Of a DNA stretch of 64,000 nucleotides, positions 52,700 through 64,000 are shown piece after piece. The notes under the pieces are model-generated. The model was given only the letters and a program-made list of their open reading frames with translations, did not search any database and was not told the DNA's origin. How positions within the stretch are numbered: the stretch's first letter is position 1; the number at the start of each line of letters is the position of its first letter. The stretch is taken from NCBI RefSeq assembly GCF_003597395.2, contig NC_133770.1, forward strand, positions 198,976,090 through 199,040,089, given 5' to 3'. Made by a program: the position numbers and the translations under genes. Source of the stretch: Chelonoidis abingdonii. Its lineage: Eukaryota > Chordata > Testudines > Testudinidae.

Positions 52700-53340
52700 T
52701 CGGCATGCATCAACACCCTGTTCTGCCATACTGAATAGCTGCACAGCGAAATGTCCAGCAAACAGAAATACAGGCAGCCTGCTATATTTCTATACCCTGA
52801 ACCCACCTCTGCACTACACAAACCGCATGCACTTACCAGGAGTCTCCTCTTCTGCTTCTTGCTTGTCGGAAAGCAACTACTGAGACTGGCTAGACACCTC
52901 CAGAGTGGTGAACAGTTCCTGGCTGCCTGCCCCACTGGGTGACCCCACAAGGAGCTCCACATCTTCATCACTGACTTCATCCTCCAAGTTAGGTCCTCTT
53001 TCCGATGCTTCCGTTCCCTCCGAAGTATTCATGGGGCTCTTGACAGTCATCAAGTGGGGTCACCACTGAGGAGAGTGTCCAGCTCCTTCAAGAACCGGCA
53101 GGTCTTATGTGCAGCACCGGAACAATGGTTTGACTCCCTCACCTTATGGTATGCCTGCCTCAGCTTCTTTATCTTCACTCAGCACTGCAATATATCCCAA
53201 TTATAACCCTTTTCTCACAAGCCTCGAGAAATCTGCCAGTAGGTAACAAAATTCCTACAGCTCAAGCGCAGCCTCCTCTCCCCATATACTAAGTAGATCT
53301 AGCAGATCCCCTCGAGAGTGTTTGCTACAATAAGATGCCA
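52700..53340 (-). pseudogene. Myb/SANT-like partner protein relic of the Harbinger element
   Basis: The minus strand encodes short conserved-looking pieces, including GAGSQELFTTLEVSSQSQ (near 52880-52935) and an acidic EDEVSDEDVELLVGSP-like segment upstream. I recall these from turtle Myb/SANT DNA-binding-domain proteins. They are interrupted by stops. Harbinger elements carry such a second protein next to the transposase, so position and orientation fit. Confidence 0.55.
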
Positions 53341-53700
53341 TAGTCAGCCGGGAAGATGCAATGAGACTTTTCCATGCCGAGCCAACAGGAAATGTAATTT
53401 CAAAAATTCCCAGGGCTTGTAAGGGGGAGGGGCAGAAGGTTGCTTACCTGGCTGCAGAACAGTGGTTTTCAAACTGCTGACCACAGCAGTCAGTATGGGC
53501 ATTGTGGGACACCTTCCTGAGGCCAATTAAAGCAATAAAATCAAGTGTTGTGTCTACACTGGCACTTTGTTGACAAAAATTTTGCCCCAAAAAGCCTTAT
53601 GTCTCTCGTCGGAGTGGTTTTATTTTGTCACCAAAACAGGGCATTTTTTTCCAGCAAAAGTTGCATTGCAGTGTGTACACATTCACTATTTTGTCGCTTA

Positions 53701-54288
53701 TATGGCATTACTGATTCTTAGTACTGCTGTTAACTCACAAATAGTGCTGATTTACACATGTTCATAAGGTTTCCAAAGAGAAGTCAGTTCCACAGGGCAG
53801 TACTTTCTCAGAATACTTAGTTTTCATTTACATAAAGCATACATGTTCTGTAAGTTTTTATATAACTACTTTTTAGCAGACTAAAAGGGAAATGGTTATA
53901 CTCTGAGTAGAAAAGCAATGTTTGTTAGTAACTGGAGTGTACTTAATAAATGTCATTCCTCCTACATTCCAATCCACCATTTTGCTGCTCCTTCCTATCT
54001 ATCTTGATTATTTTCAAATGATGTCAGATAATTGGATGCTTAACAGCAATCCTGCTACTAGTTTTGAATTGAATGGAACAATCATTTTGAGTAGACTGTT
54101 CTTTGCACACTTTAGCCTCCTCCTTGTAGGGCAGGCACACTATTAAAGGAGAATTCTCCTCCTAAATTGCTGTAGCAAACTTGTGATCATTAGTTTATCT
54201 TAACAAGATGAATTACACAGATGATGAATGAAGAAAACATTAAGCTTCTTAAAAAAAGTTTGATATACAGGGATCAGAGTGTAGATGC
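53701..54288. other. AT-rich spacer between transposons
   Basis: Nothing recognised. Confidence 0.45.
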
Positions 54289-54293
54289 ATAAC

Positions 54294-55383
54294 TGTCATA
54301 AACAGATAAGAAAAAGTTAATAGCACAGAAGTACTTTATATCTCTTTGACTGTAAAGGGTTAACAAGTTCAGTAAGCCTGGCAGTCACCTGACCAGAGGA
54401 CCAATCAGGAGACAGGATACTTTCAAATCTTGAGGGAGGGAAGTTTCTGTNNNNNNNNNNNNNNNNNNNNNNNNNNNNNNNNNNNNNNNNNNNNNNNNNN
54501 NNNNNNNNNNNNNNNNNNNNNNNNNNNNNNNNNNNNNNNNNNNNNNNNNNNNNNNNNNNNNNNNNNNNNNNNNNNNNNNNNNNNNNNNNNNNNNNNNNNN
54601 NNNNNNNNNNNNNNNNNNNNNNNNNNNNNNNNNNNNNNNNNNNNNNNNNNNNNNNNNNNNNNNNNNNNNNNNNNNNNNNNNNNNNNNNNNNNNNNNNNNN
54701 NNNNNNNNNNNNNNNNNNNNNNNNNNNNNNNNNNNNNNNNNNNNNNNNNNNNNNNNNNNNNNNNNNNNNNNNNNNNNNNNNNNNNNNNNNNNNNNNNNNN
54801 NNNNNNNNNNNNNNNNNNNNNNNNNNNNNNNNNNNNNNNNNNNNNNNNNNNNNNNNNNNNNNNNNNNNNNNNNNNNNNNNNNNNNNNNNNNNNNNNNNNN
54901 NNNNNNNNNNNNNNNNNNNNNNNNNNNNNNNNNNNNNNNNNNNNNNNNNNNNNNNNNNNNNNNNNNNNNNNNNNNNNNNNNNNNNNNNNNNNNNNNNNNN
55001 NNNNNNNNNNNNNNNNNNNNNNNNNNNNNNNNNNNNNNNNNNNNNNNNNNNNNNNNNNNNNNNNNNNNNNNNNNNNNNNNNNNNNNNNNNNNNNNNNNNN
55101 NNNNNNNNNNNNNNNNNNNNNNNNNNNNNNNNNNNNNNNNNNNNNNNNNNNNNNNNNNNNNNNNNNNNNNNNNNNNNNNNNNNNNNNNNNNNNNNNNNNN
55201 NNNNNNNNNNNNNNNNNNNNNNNNNNNNNNNNNNNNNGGGGGGACCAGAGTGTACCAGGCACTGGAATTCCTGGTTGGTGGCAGCGCTACAGGTTCTAAG
55301 CTGGTAATCAAGCTTAGAGGAATTCATGCTGGTACCCCATCTTTTGGACGCTAAGGTTCAGAGTGGGGAATTGTACCATGACA
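54294..55383 (+). mobile_element. Second copy of the TGTCATAAACAG LTR family, with assembly gap
   Basis: It starts TGTCATAAACAGATAAG and ends TTGTACCATGACA. A perfect 5-bp duplication ATAAC flanks it (54289-54293 and 55384-55388). The visible ends match the LTR at 45130-45997: ACCAGAGGACCAATCAGGAG on the left, and GGTAATCAAGCTTAGAGG and GGTACCCCATCTTT on the right. The middle is unknown sequence (54451-55237). Confidence 0.85.
54451..55237. other. Assembly gap (787 N)
   Basis: A run of N. From the intact sister LTR, the missing part should be about 620-640 bp if the copy is a simple solo LTR. Confidence 1.
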
Positions 55384-55388
55384 ATAAC

Positions 55389-58254
55389 CAATATCACTGT
55401 TTAACTGTCTTGTATGTTTAACAATGGTGAAATAGCTGCAAAATATGAAGATCAGTCATCAGCCTGGCTTATTAACTGCATAGCTACATATTTCAGGTTT
55501 ATCACTGATCAAGTAACTCTTCAGAAATTTGGATGAAAGGGAGACAGGTCCTTGCTATTTAGGGACAAGGACATGGCACATAGAATCCATTCAACTCTTT
55601 CACACACAGACACTAACCTAGAAACATTTCCTACCAAGCAGTGTTTGTCTCCCTGAACTAGTCTCACAGGATTCACTAGGTTTTGCACTAAGTGTTTGCA
55701 AGTTCAGGGCCTTTACACAGTACTGTGGGGAAAAAAAAATAGACATTGCTAGTTCCTACTTTCCACTGAATGTGATTCTTATCACTGAAAAATGTATGTA
55801 ATGTAGTCTTTCATATTTTCATTTCCAAACTTCTTTATTGCCAGAGCGTCCCATACTTTTACAAACATTTAATTACCTGGGATCAAACATTAACTTGATC
55901 ATTTTGTCTCCTCTTAACTTTACTTACCCATTCTATGAACTGTGACCAACACTTGAATTTTACCTTTATAGCTCCCTTATTGAGAACATAATCTGCAAAT
56001 GTGTGAATTCTAAAATTATATTGGAATATTTTGTACACAGTTAGGCCCAGGTTGTGATTTAAAGACAGTGTGCAAGGATGACAGTTAAGGAGGAGAGGCA
56101 TTGCCGCAGCAGTATCCCCTGGTGAATCCAGGGTGGCTCAATCAGCTTCTTTCTGGTACATTCTGCTACTTTTGGGGTTGCGGGGGCAGGGTTCAGTATA
56201 CACTCTGCTACTTCACCAGCCCAACTTCTTGGGCTGGTGTGAGGGGACAAGACTAAGGCCCAAACCTTCCTTTGTCACTCCTGAATCAATAAATACAGGC
56301 TCAAGCCCCAGTGCTGCTGCTGTTAGTTAAGTATCGGGTATCTTATGGCTGAGTATCAAATACACAAATAGAGCTAGCTGGTCAACATTTTTCAAAGAAA
56401 ACCTTTTCTCAGTTGAAGAAAAGTCATGTTGTTCAAATGAAAATTTGTACAAAAACTTGTTGATTTTACATTTTTAAAATGAGAATGTTATTGAAAAATC
56501 TAATTAAATGGTACTGAAATTTCTGATTTACTGAAAACCAACTTTTTTGATAAATGGAAAAATTGACAATATTTTTGATAAAATGGGTCCGTTTCCAACC
56601 CTGCAAAATGGAAAGGAATTCAGTTTTCTCACAAATTATTTTTCTTTCAGACTTTTTCAAGCTTAATATCAGTCTGGCATGACAGTCATCAGTTTCACTG
56701 CAGTACTGTGACCTGAGTGCAAAATACAGGTTCTTGCGACTAGTTAGAAATTGATCATGTAATGGGCCCTTTCAAAGTAGAGAGGGAATTAGCTTTATAT
56801 TTAAGTAAATGTTTAGATCTAGATTCTGCTATGCTTCATTTCTTCTTGCTCATGCAATTGTTCCATTTAGACAATGAAACTACTCACATGAATGAGTAAA
56901 GATTGCACAATCAGGTGATTATCAAATGTGTGATAAGTCACTTCTAAATAAAAGTACTTCTATTTCATTAAGAGAGGTAGGGAGAAAATTGGGCCTAAAA
57001 ATCATCCCTCAAATAACTCCATTGAAACTAATGAAGTTATACTAGTAGAAATTTGGCCCATCATATTTTATTTGGAACCTTGTACATAATATACCCTTAA
57101 ACAGAGGGCCTGACCAGATTAACCTAAACTAGCCTGCAGGGGCACTCTATACAAATATCTTCTCCTTCTTGTCTTGGAAATGGGATCTGCCATCTCCACA
57201 GATATATCCTTCCTCTGGATCTTGCACAGGGCACCACATGGGTTCTGTGATACCACATGGAGAGTAGCATGATTCTTGTGGAGAAAGAGTACATATTGTC
57301 ACCCTACTGACCCTACACAGTTCAAGTCAGAAAAAAAAACAACCTTAAATTTTAATCTCCTGCCCTATACTCTGTGGTAGGGATCCCTGTTAATGGGAGC
57401 TCCCCAGAGCAGCTGCCAACTGTTGGACTTTCGTCTGTGAGAACACATTGAAAGCATACTGATGGGGCACAGATGATCCAGGGCCATTGCAGGGGCATCT
57501 AACCTCTATATTTGTGGTGCTGGCCTCATTCTGATATCTTGGGATCCATGTGGATGACCTCAGCCTCCTCTCAGCAGAAGAATTAAGATAATTCAGAAGA
57601 GAAATTTGAAGAGATTTTTCTCTCCCATGGGAGGGATGAATTAGACCCAAGGGATTAAAAAAATGGTGTCATTTACTGAAGGTGTTGTGGCATTCACTTC
57701 TGTATTGCGAAATGAATAATCACTTTAAAGAAATGCAAGCCTAAATTAGCACAGTATACAGACAAGGGATAAAGAAATACATAAAATAACCCCCTCAAGT
57801 GTTCTGTAAAATGTTCAGTAAAAGTCTACAGCTTTCACAGGGCAAAGACAAAATGTCTGTATATAAGAAAACTGCTAAATCAGAGTCTGCAGCTGCTGCT
57901 ACTTTTTGGCTTGTTAGAGCTCAGGGCAGGTTGCTGTCTCCATACCGTTACTGCTTGAGAAACTGATGCGAAAGGTCAGTACACTTTGTGTTTCTGTTTG
58001 GGCCTAGAGCTTTGGAGGACAACCTTGCTAAAAAGAACAGAGACTGCGAGTGAGACCTATGGCAACTTTAATGCAAGTGGAAAGCTGCTAGAAGGTAGTA
58101 AAAATAAATAAACCGAAAATGTAAAAGAGTTCTTGTGGAAACCTTCAAACAATTGTTTTTATACCAGTGGAGTGTTAGGATCAAGGAAGTTAAAGGCAAC
58201 CTGTTCTCCAGTTGCTTTTTCTCAAAAACCAACCAACCATTGTAAACCCCTAAA
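55389..58254. other. Intergenic DNA
   Basis: No gene supported. ORFs such as 57390-57650 (minus) and 56133-56330 (plus) lack protein-like features. Confidence 0.45.
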
Positions 58255-59116
58255 TTATCAAAAGGAGTTTAATAAACTGGGAGGACTGGTAGATACATTG
58301 CAGGGTAGGGATAGATTACAGAGGGGCCTAGACAAATTAGAGGAGTGGGCCAAAAGAAATCTGATGAAGTTCAACAAAGACAAGTGCAGAGTCCTACGCT
58401 TATGAAGGAAGAATCCTGTGCACTGCTATAGCCTAGGGACCGAATGGCTAGGCAGCAGTTCTGCAGAAAAGGACCTAGGGGTTACAGTGGACGAGAGGCT
58501 GGATATGAGTCAACAATGTGCCCTTGTTGCCAAGAAGGCTAACAGCATTTTGGGCTGTATAAGTAGGGGCATTGCCAGCAGATCAAGGGACGTGATCATT
58601 CCCATCTCTTAGACATTGCTGAGGCCTCATCTGCAGTACTGTGTCCAGTTTGGGTCCCCACTGTACAAAAAGGATGTGGAAAAATTGGGAAGAGTCCACC
58701 AGAGGGCAACAAAAATGATTAGGTCGACACAATATTATGAGGAGAGCTTGAGGAATTGATTTCTTAGTCTGCTCAGAATGAGAAGAAGAGGGATACAGTT
58801 TTTCAACACCCAAGCTTCAGGAGATCAGACTTTTTCATGTGGCAGATGACAGAACAAGGAGTAATGTCTCAAGTTGCAGTGGGAGAGGTTTAGGTTGGAT
58901 ATTAAGAAAAAACTTTTTCACTAGGAGGGTGGTGAAGCACTGGAATGGGTTACCTAGGGAGGTGGTGAAATCTCCTTCCTTAGAGGTTTTTAAGGTCAGG
59001 CTTAACAAAGCCCTGACTGGGATGATTTAGTTAGGGATTAGGTCCTGCTTTGAGCAGGGGGTTGGACTAGATGACCTCCTGAGTTCCCTTCCAACCATGA
59101 TATTCTATGATTCTAT
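58255..59116 (+). mobile_element. CR1 LINE, 5'-truncated copy with intact 3' end
   Basis: The frame reads [33 protein letters not shown] (58290-58405). A second frame reads [20 protein letters not shown], then [20 protein letters not shown] (58440-58600). These are the C-terminal part of the CR1 ORF2 reverse transcriptase. A further segment encodes LRKNFFTRRVVKHWNGLPRE near 58895-58955. The 3' UTR ends with GAGTTCCCTTCCAACCATGA and the terminal ATTCTATGATTCTAT repeat. There are frameshifts and stops, so it is not functional. It is the best preserved LINE in the window. Confidence 0.93.
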
Positions 59117-60420
59117 ACACAATATTTCCAAAAAATTGTCACATTGCAAAAAGGCCAAAGGTAGTTTAACTCCTGTGCTAGGCCTTCCAGCAAGTCAAGT
59201 CTTCTGTCTCAAAAAGTCAGTTTCCAGCATTATGTGACTTGGCACATTAATGTAAATGAATTCAAGGTACCTCCCAAACATTTTCTTCTGCTCTGCTTTC
59301 ACCTATATGTAGTCATTCCACCACTATTTGTGGGATGGTGTGACCTAGACATCATACAATATTTCTTTGCTGTAGCAACCACCTTTCTCACCCGGGTGCT
59401 TGCTAGGACCAATATCTGCCTTGGCTTCTCCTCTTTCCTAGTGTGGGTTGGGTTTGAGATTCTTTTCTGGCACCTGGTTACTCACTGTGTTATATACTCA
59501 GGGGTTCTGTCCCTTGGGGAAAATCAGTGATAATGGTACTAGCTGTCCAGTACTGTATATCACAGTACATGGGGACAATAAAGGAAATAAAACAAACTCA
59601 CCAAAGGGATGACACACCAGTCTTAATAGCATAACAAATGGTGGACTTTATTGGAAACAGGAAAATAGGATCTGGGAAGGAAAAGATTATGGTTACTTAA
59701 TATGAAATAATAATAAATAAACCAATTTCCTGTCTTCGGACACTAACAAACTCCTCTAAATACCTCCCTCCCAGTTACCTTCCCAAGGCAGATGGTAGGT
59801 TGAAGTATAGTGTCCGGGGCGGTGTGTTGCAACACTGTGCTGTTGACTGGCTTAAACAAAAGTCCCCTTACTTCATCTTCACCCCTGGTTGAGGCAAGGT
59901 CCTGACTTCAACCCAGCTGACTAGTTCCCTGGTCTGGAATTATCCTGGGGTTTTTGCTGACTCTTGGTAGCCCATGCTGGGCCAGATCTTTCTCTCTGAC
60001 TGCTGATCACTGCCACACTGGAGTTCCCTTGTGTGAGAGTGTTGCAGGAACTCCCTGAACTCTGCTGTTTCTCTCTCAGCTTTCAAACCAAAACTGAAAC
60101 TTTTTTTCTCTCTCTCTCCCTCCCTCTTTTTCTAAAGTCAGGCTCTCCCTGGCTGTGGGAGCTGTGTACTGTTGGCTTGTTATTGGTCCAGTGGACATCT
60201 TGTTCAGATCACCCCATGCAGAAGTCCCCCTATTGGCCTCAGCAGGAGGTTCTAGTTCCTTCCATCCCTACTTAACTCCAAGTATGCTTGGCATTGAGAT
60301 CAGAGGGCTATGGTAACCGTTGAAGTTGTACTCCTTTTGGCAGGGCCTGTAGAGGTTCATTCCTGCTCTAGGCTCTAGTAGCTGGTCAACTCCAAGTAAG
60401 GGGTCACACTTACACATCTG
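59117..60420 (-). other. Intergenic DNA with LTR-like composition (tentative)
   Basis: The part from about 59560 to 60290 holds a TTTATTGGAAACAGG-like stretch, an AT-rich centre and a pyrimidine tract (60099-60133). It ends with TTATTGGTCCAGTGGACA, a CCAAT-box-like motif on the minus strand. It resembles the LTR-like elements at 3069-4005 and 60866-62097 in layout, but I could not define its ends. Confidence 0.3.
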
Positions 60421-60424
60421 ATCC

Positions 60425-60700
60425 ACAGCAATTAACTCTGTGGGTGCTCTAGTGCTCAAGCACCCACCAAAAAAAATATGAGGTGCTCAGCACCTGCAGG
60501 ACTGGATTAATTTTTCGTGGGCCCTAGTGCCTGGACCATGGCCCCACCCCCCATTCAACCTGCACTCCAGCCTCCTCCTACCCCCCACAGCCTGCCACTC
60601 CACCCCAAGGCCCTGGCCCCAATCAGCCTCTCCCCCACTCCAAGGCCCCACTGCCATTCTGCTTCTTCTCCCTGAGGGCCCATCCTTCACTCGCACAGAA
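60425..60700. repeat. Interspersed C-rich repeat
   Basis: Starts TGGGTGCTCTAGTGCTCAAG and continues GGATTAATTTTTCGTGGGCC into a CCCCA-rich stretch. It resembles repeats I recall as common in turtles; the class is uncertain. Confidence 0.45.
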
Positions 60701-60865
60701 GTGAGTGGGTGGAGAGAAGCTCTTACTGGCAAAAACAACAACCAGCACCTCTGGTCTGATCTAGCTGTCTATCCTGAACTCTGTGGATGAGGAGGGGAAT
60801 TGTAGCAGATACAACCTGTCAAATCCAGACTTAATTTTTTTTTTTTAATGAAAATAAAATAGTGA

Positions 60866-62097
60866 TGTGATGGCTTGGATCACAGAAACCCCCTTGGGGC
60901 TGCCAACTGAGTTGCCAAGACTACTTCTGCCCCTGCTTTCCTTGCTAGCTTGGGACTCCGGAACCCTGCCTGGTTGTGACAGACATGCGTGCCGGCTACA
61001 AACACAGACCCAGGTCTGAACCACGTCCCACAAACTGCAGAGTTAACTGAAAGCAGCTTAAGAACTGTTCCTGTCTTTAACACTCAGATGTCCAACTCCC
61101 AATGGGGTCCAAACCCCAAATAAATCTGTTTTACCCTATATAAAGCTTATACAGGGTAAACTCATAAATTGTCTGCCCTCTATAACACTGACAGAGAGAT
61201 ATGCACAGCTGTTTGCCTCTCCCCCACCCCAGGTATTAATACATAGTGTGGGTTAATTAATAAGTAAAAAGTGATTTTATTAAAGATTAAAAAATAGGGT
61301 TTAATGGTTCCAAGTGATGACAGACAGAACAAAGTGAATTACCAAGCAAAATAAAATAAAACATGCAAGCCTATGCCTAATATGGTAAGAAAACTGAATA
61401 CAAATAAAATTTCACCGTCAGAGGTGTTCCAGTAAGATTCCTTTTACAGCCTAGTATCCTTCTAATCTGGGTCCAGCAATCACTCGTATCCCCTGTAGTT
61501 ATTGTTCTTTGTCCCAGTTTCTTTCAGGTATCCTTTGGGGTGGAGAGGCTATCTCTTGAGCCAGCTGAAGACAAAGGGCTTTAAATAGACCTAGGGGGTT
61601 AAATAGACTTTCTCCTGTGGGTGGACACTCATCCCTCCACTTGTGTAGAATCCCAGCAACAACATGGAGTTTTGGAGTCTCATGGGCAAGTCACAGGTCC
61701 ATGCATGACTCAGAATGGCCATGGTTCACATGCTACCTTGAATGTCCTTAAGTAGACTTCTTATGTGGATTGGAGCCTTCCAAGATCCATTGTCTGTTAA
61801 GTGTTTCTTGATGGGGCACTTAACTTGCGCATTTCTTTCTCAAGAAGCTGACCAAATGCTTTACTAAGGCTTCACTAAGGCTACTTAAAATCAAGCAAAA
61901 TCAAGCACAGAGCCAATATTCATAACTTTGAATTCAAAAAATGATACATGCATACAAATAGGAAGAATAGATTCAGTAGATCATAACCTTTACAGAGATA
62001 TGTTACATGGCATATGTAACATAAAATATATTCCAGTTATGTCATATATACATTCATATGCATATTTCCATAAAGCCTTTTGGGGTGCAATGTCACA
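60866..62097 (-). mobile_element. LTR-like element, minus orientation
   Basis: The termini TGTGATGGCTTGG and GTGCAATGTCACA are TG...CA and share TGTGA as an inverted end. The minus strand carries AATAAAATCAC (poly(A)-signal-like). AGTGA and AGTTT flank the ends, an imperfect 5-bp duplication. The middle resembles 3440-3510. No coding region is seen. I recall this sequence as an abundant turtle repeat. Confidence 0.5.
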
Positions 62098-64000
62098 AGT
62101 TTATTTCTCTGTTTGTAGTATGGTAGTACCAGATGCTCCAATTGAAATTTAGGCCCCATTGTGGGATCCACTGAACATGTATATAACAAAGACAGTCCCT
62201 ATCCCAAATAGCTTATCATCTTAAAAACACAAAACAGAGAGAGAGTAATTGAAAAAAATATATTATCCCTGATACTGCAGATGGGCAACTGATTAAATAT
62301 TCACATAAGGTCACACAGGAAGACTCTGAAAGAACGAGGAACTGATGGTCTGAGTCCTCATCCAGTGCCCTACCCATAGCAGCCTCTTTCTTCTGTGAAA
62401 TTTGGCTTTCCAGTTCAGGTGTAAAATGTGAGGCATCACAGAATGAATTTTGTTTGATTTATTCTTTGTACTTCTGTTTTTTTCCCCCACAGAGTATCTA
62501 TGCTGTCAATGTGTTCAAATAGCCTTGTATATTTTAAAATGATTTACTGTTAATCCTGACAAAGGATAAAATCCTGAATCTTTTGCCATGTGTAACTGAC
62601 ACTTTATTTTAGTTTTGATTCAGAAGTAGATCCGTCACCCCTAGAGTTCATCTTTCAGATTTTTGCCATGTATTTCCCTCACTCACACTCAAGCATCTGT
62701 CATCCTTTCTTCGCTTCTACTAAGGGATATTCATGGCATCCCCCCCATGGGTGATGAGATTAACTTTATCCTGAAAAGTGTCAGAATTTCTTTCATTCAG
62801 TCTCCTCTCTTTCTAATTTTCCTCAAGGAAGGAACAATATTCCTTTAACAGTCTGTGTTTCACAATCCATACTTGGCCAGTTTATAACAATCCATAGTCC
62901 ACAAATGTCTTAAACTAAATCTCTTTAGAACTTCATGTAACAGTAAAGGAATTGATAAACTTCAGTTGTTTCTAACAGGTCACTCCTTTGGTAATGAGCA
63001 TCTAGAATCTTCCTATAACTATCTTGGTCTTAGCCAGTTTTACCTGGAAATTCATTTTTTTTACTTGATGGCTTTTTGAAGAATACTACTATTTCTCTTC
63101 ATCAGCCATGTTTTATAACTACCTGTAGCTGTTGGAGGCTGCAGTGGGCAGCAAAACGAGAAACAAAAGAGTAGACAACCAGGGGCATTCCTAGACTGCT
63201 AGTGAGTGGGCAATCATAGAATTGGACATTAGTATGGTAAAACCCTCCTAGCTCATGTATTCTCTTCCCCTGCCAGTGCAGGATTGTTCCCAATAGTATT
63301 TTGTTTATAGTTCTTTTTCCAGCTCAGTGAGGAAGAGAGATGGATTTGAAAATGCCTAAATCCAATAAAAGTGAGAAAGGAGGGAGCATAAACCAGGTTG
63401 ACTGACTGTTCCAGCAGTGAATAAATGTACCTGTTTTCTCTCGGGATTGTTGTTGGGTCCCACAGTTATTGATCAGATGAACACATCGCAAAAAGATTCT
63501 CTGTATAGTGTCATGTTCTTAAGTCTCAGCTGAGAGCTTTCTGCTCAGTTTATCTAACCATTTAACTGGTTCTAGCATTCTGAAGGATCTTCCCAAATTT
63601 CAGTTCACCAGAGCTCTCAAAATGGCTATAGACTTCAGCCCTAATCCTTCAAAGATTTATGAATGTACTTAATTTTACATATTGTGAATAATCCCTTTGA
63701 CAAGCGAATCTTAATTCGAACTTTTTGCAGAATCAGGGTCTTAGATATTTGCTACTTTGAGATTTGACACTCTAAGCATATTTATTCTTTAGAATGACCG
63801 GCCCTTTTTGTTCATTTCTAAAACTATCCTAGAGATATTCATCTCATCTCACATTTAGCTTCTTTGGAAAAACATATCTACCCATCTAGAAATATAAATA
63901 ATTCAGAATCCCTTTTGAAACTAGACTGATCTATTTTTAATTCAACAAATTAATTTTCATAATGGGCTAAATCCTTCGTACTTCACTCCAGGAAATAGTG
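62098..64000. other. Intergenic DNA
   Basis: No gene supported. A MIR/LINE-tail-like stretch lies at about 62190-62400 (CAGTCCCTATCCCAAATAGC, later AAGGTCACACAGGAAGACTC). A weak LINE-tail-like segment on the minus strand lies at about 63210-63300. Confidence 0.45.
62185..62400 (+). repeat. MIR/LINE-tail-like repeat fragment
   Basis: CAGTCCCTATCCCAAATAGC is followed after about 70 bp by CAGATGGGCAACTGATTAAA, AAGGTCACACAGG and GAGTCCTCATCCAGTGCCC. Confidence 0.5.

Larger units (their letters stand above)
49797..53700 (+). mobile_element. Decayed Harbinger (PIF) DNA transposon
   Basis: The 5' end reads GGCCTTGTCTGCATTTCAGA then TTTTGTCGAA. The 3' region holds TTTGTTGACAAAA, TTTTGTCACCAAAA and AGTGTGTACAC, the kind of terminus expected for this family, although the exact end is eroded. 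The interior carries a DDE transposase relic on the plus strand and a Myb/SANT-like partner relic on the minus strand. This two-gene arrangement is characteristic of PIF/Harbinger elements. Many stops and frameshifts show it is inactive. A CR1 tail has inserted at about 50427-50510. Confidence 0.8.

Noticed and set aside
54317..55327. Long ORFs of up to 336 codons across 54.3-55.3 kb
   Set aside because: Created by the run of N. The flanking sequence is LTR, not coding.

Overview
The window looks like vertebrate nuclear DNA, most likely from a turtle or a close reptile relative. It is AT-rich and gene-poor, with long intergenic stretches, spliceosomal introns and interspersed repeats of the reptile kind: CR1-clade LINEs, solo LTRs, Harbinger and hAT DNA transposons, a DIRS-like element and MIR-like SINEs. 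The turtle assignment rests on recalled resemblance of these repeats to turtle genomes, not on a database search.

Only one protein-coding gene is supported: CBLN2 (cerebellin 2), plus strand, with three coding exons at 13522-13887, 16471-16590 and 16880-17077 (227 aa). It encodes a secreted C1q/TNF-family synaptic organiser. A GC- and CpG-rich segment of about 11.5-14 kb surrounds its 5' end. A candidate non-coding 5' exon ends at 12367 and may splice to an acceptor at 13377/13378. The 3' UTR starts at 17078, with a possible poly(A) signal at 17791.

Layout. 1-5570: two related foldback-containing MITEs in opposite orientation, a CR1 fragment and LTR-like sequence. 5570-11000: AT-rich upstream flank with a 43-codon ORF or exon-like block at 8982-9113 and a GC-rich MITE at 10719-10959. 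11.5-18 kb: CBLN2. 18-24 kb: AT-rich downstream flank with few recognisable repeats. 24.08-26.95 kb: a decayed DIRS-like element with inverted terminal promoter-like repeats, interrupted by a 754-bp solo LTR. 27-44 kb: gene desert with a purine-rich minisatellite, LINE and SINE fragments and a hAT MITE. 44.4-46.4 kb: a CR1 LINE split by an 868-bp solo LTR with a perfect 5-bp target duplication. 49.8-53.7 kb: a decayed Harbinger transposon with remnants of a DDE transposase (+) and a Myb/SANT-like partner (-). 54.29-55.38 kb: a second copy of the 868-bp LTR family, containing a 787-bp assembly gap. 58.25-59.12 kb: a CR1 3' end. 59.5-62.1 kb: LTR-like sequence. The rest is unremarkable intergenic DNA.

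No operon, CRISPR array, prokaryotic feature or undescribed multi-gene system is visible. The most interesting signals are structural: a fourfold array of covarying 19-nt hairpins inside the LTR, exon 3 of CBLN2 beginning with a perfect splice-donor sequence, the exon-like smORF at 9 kb, and the nested insertions with readable target duplications.
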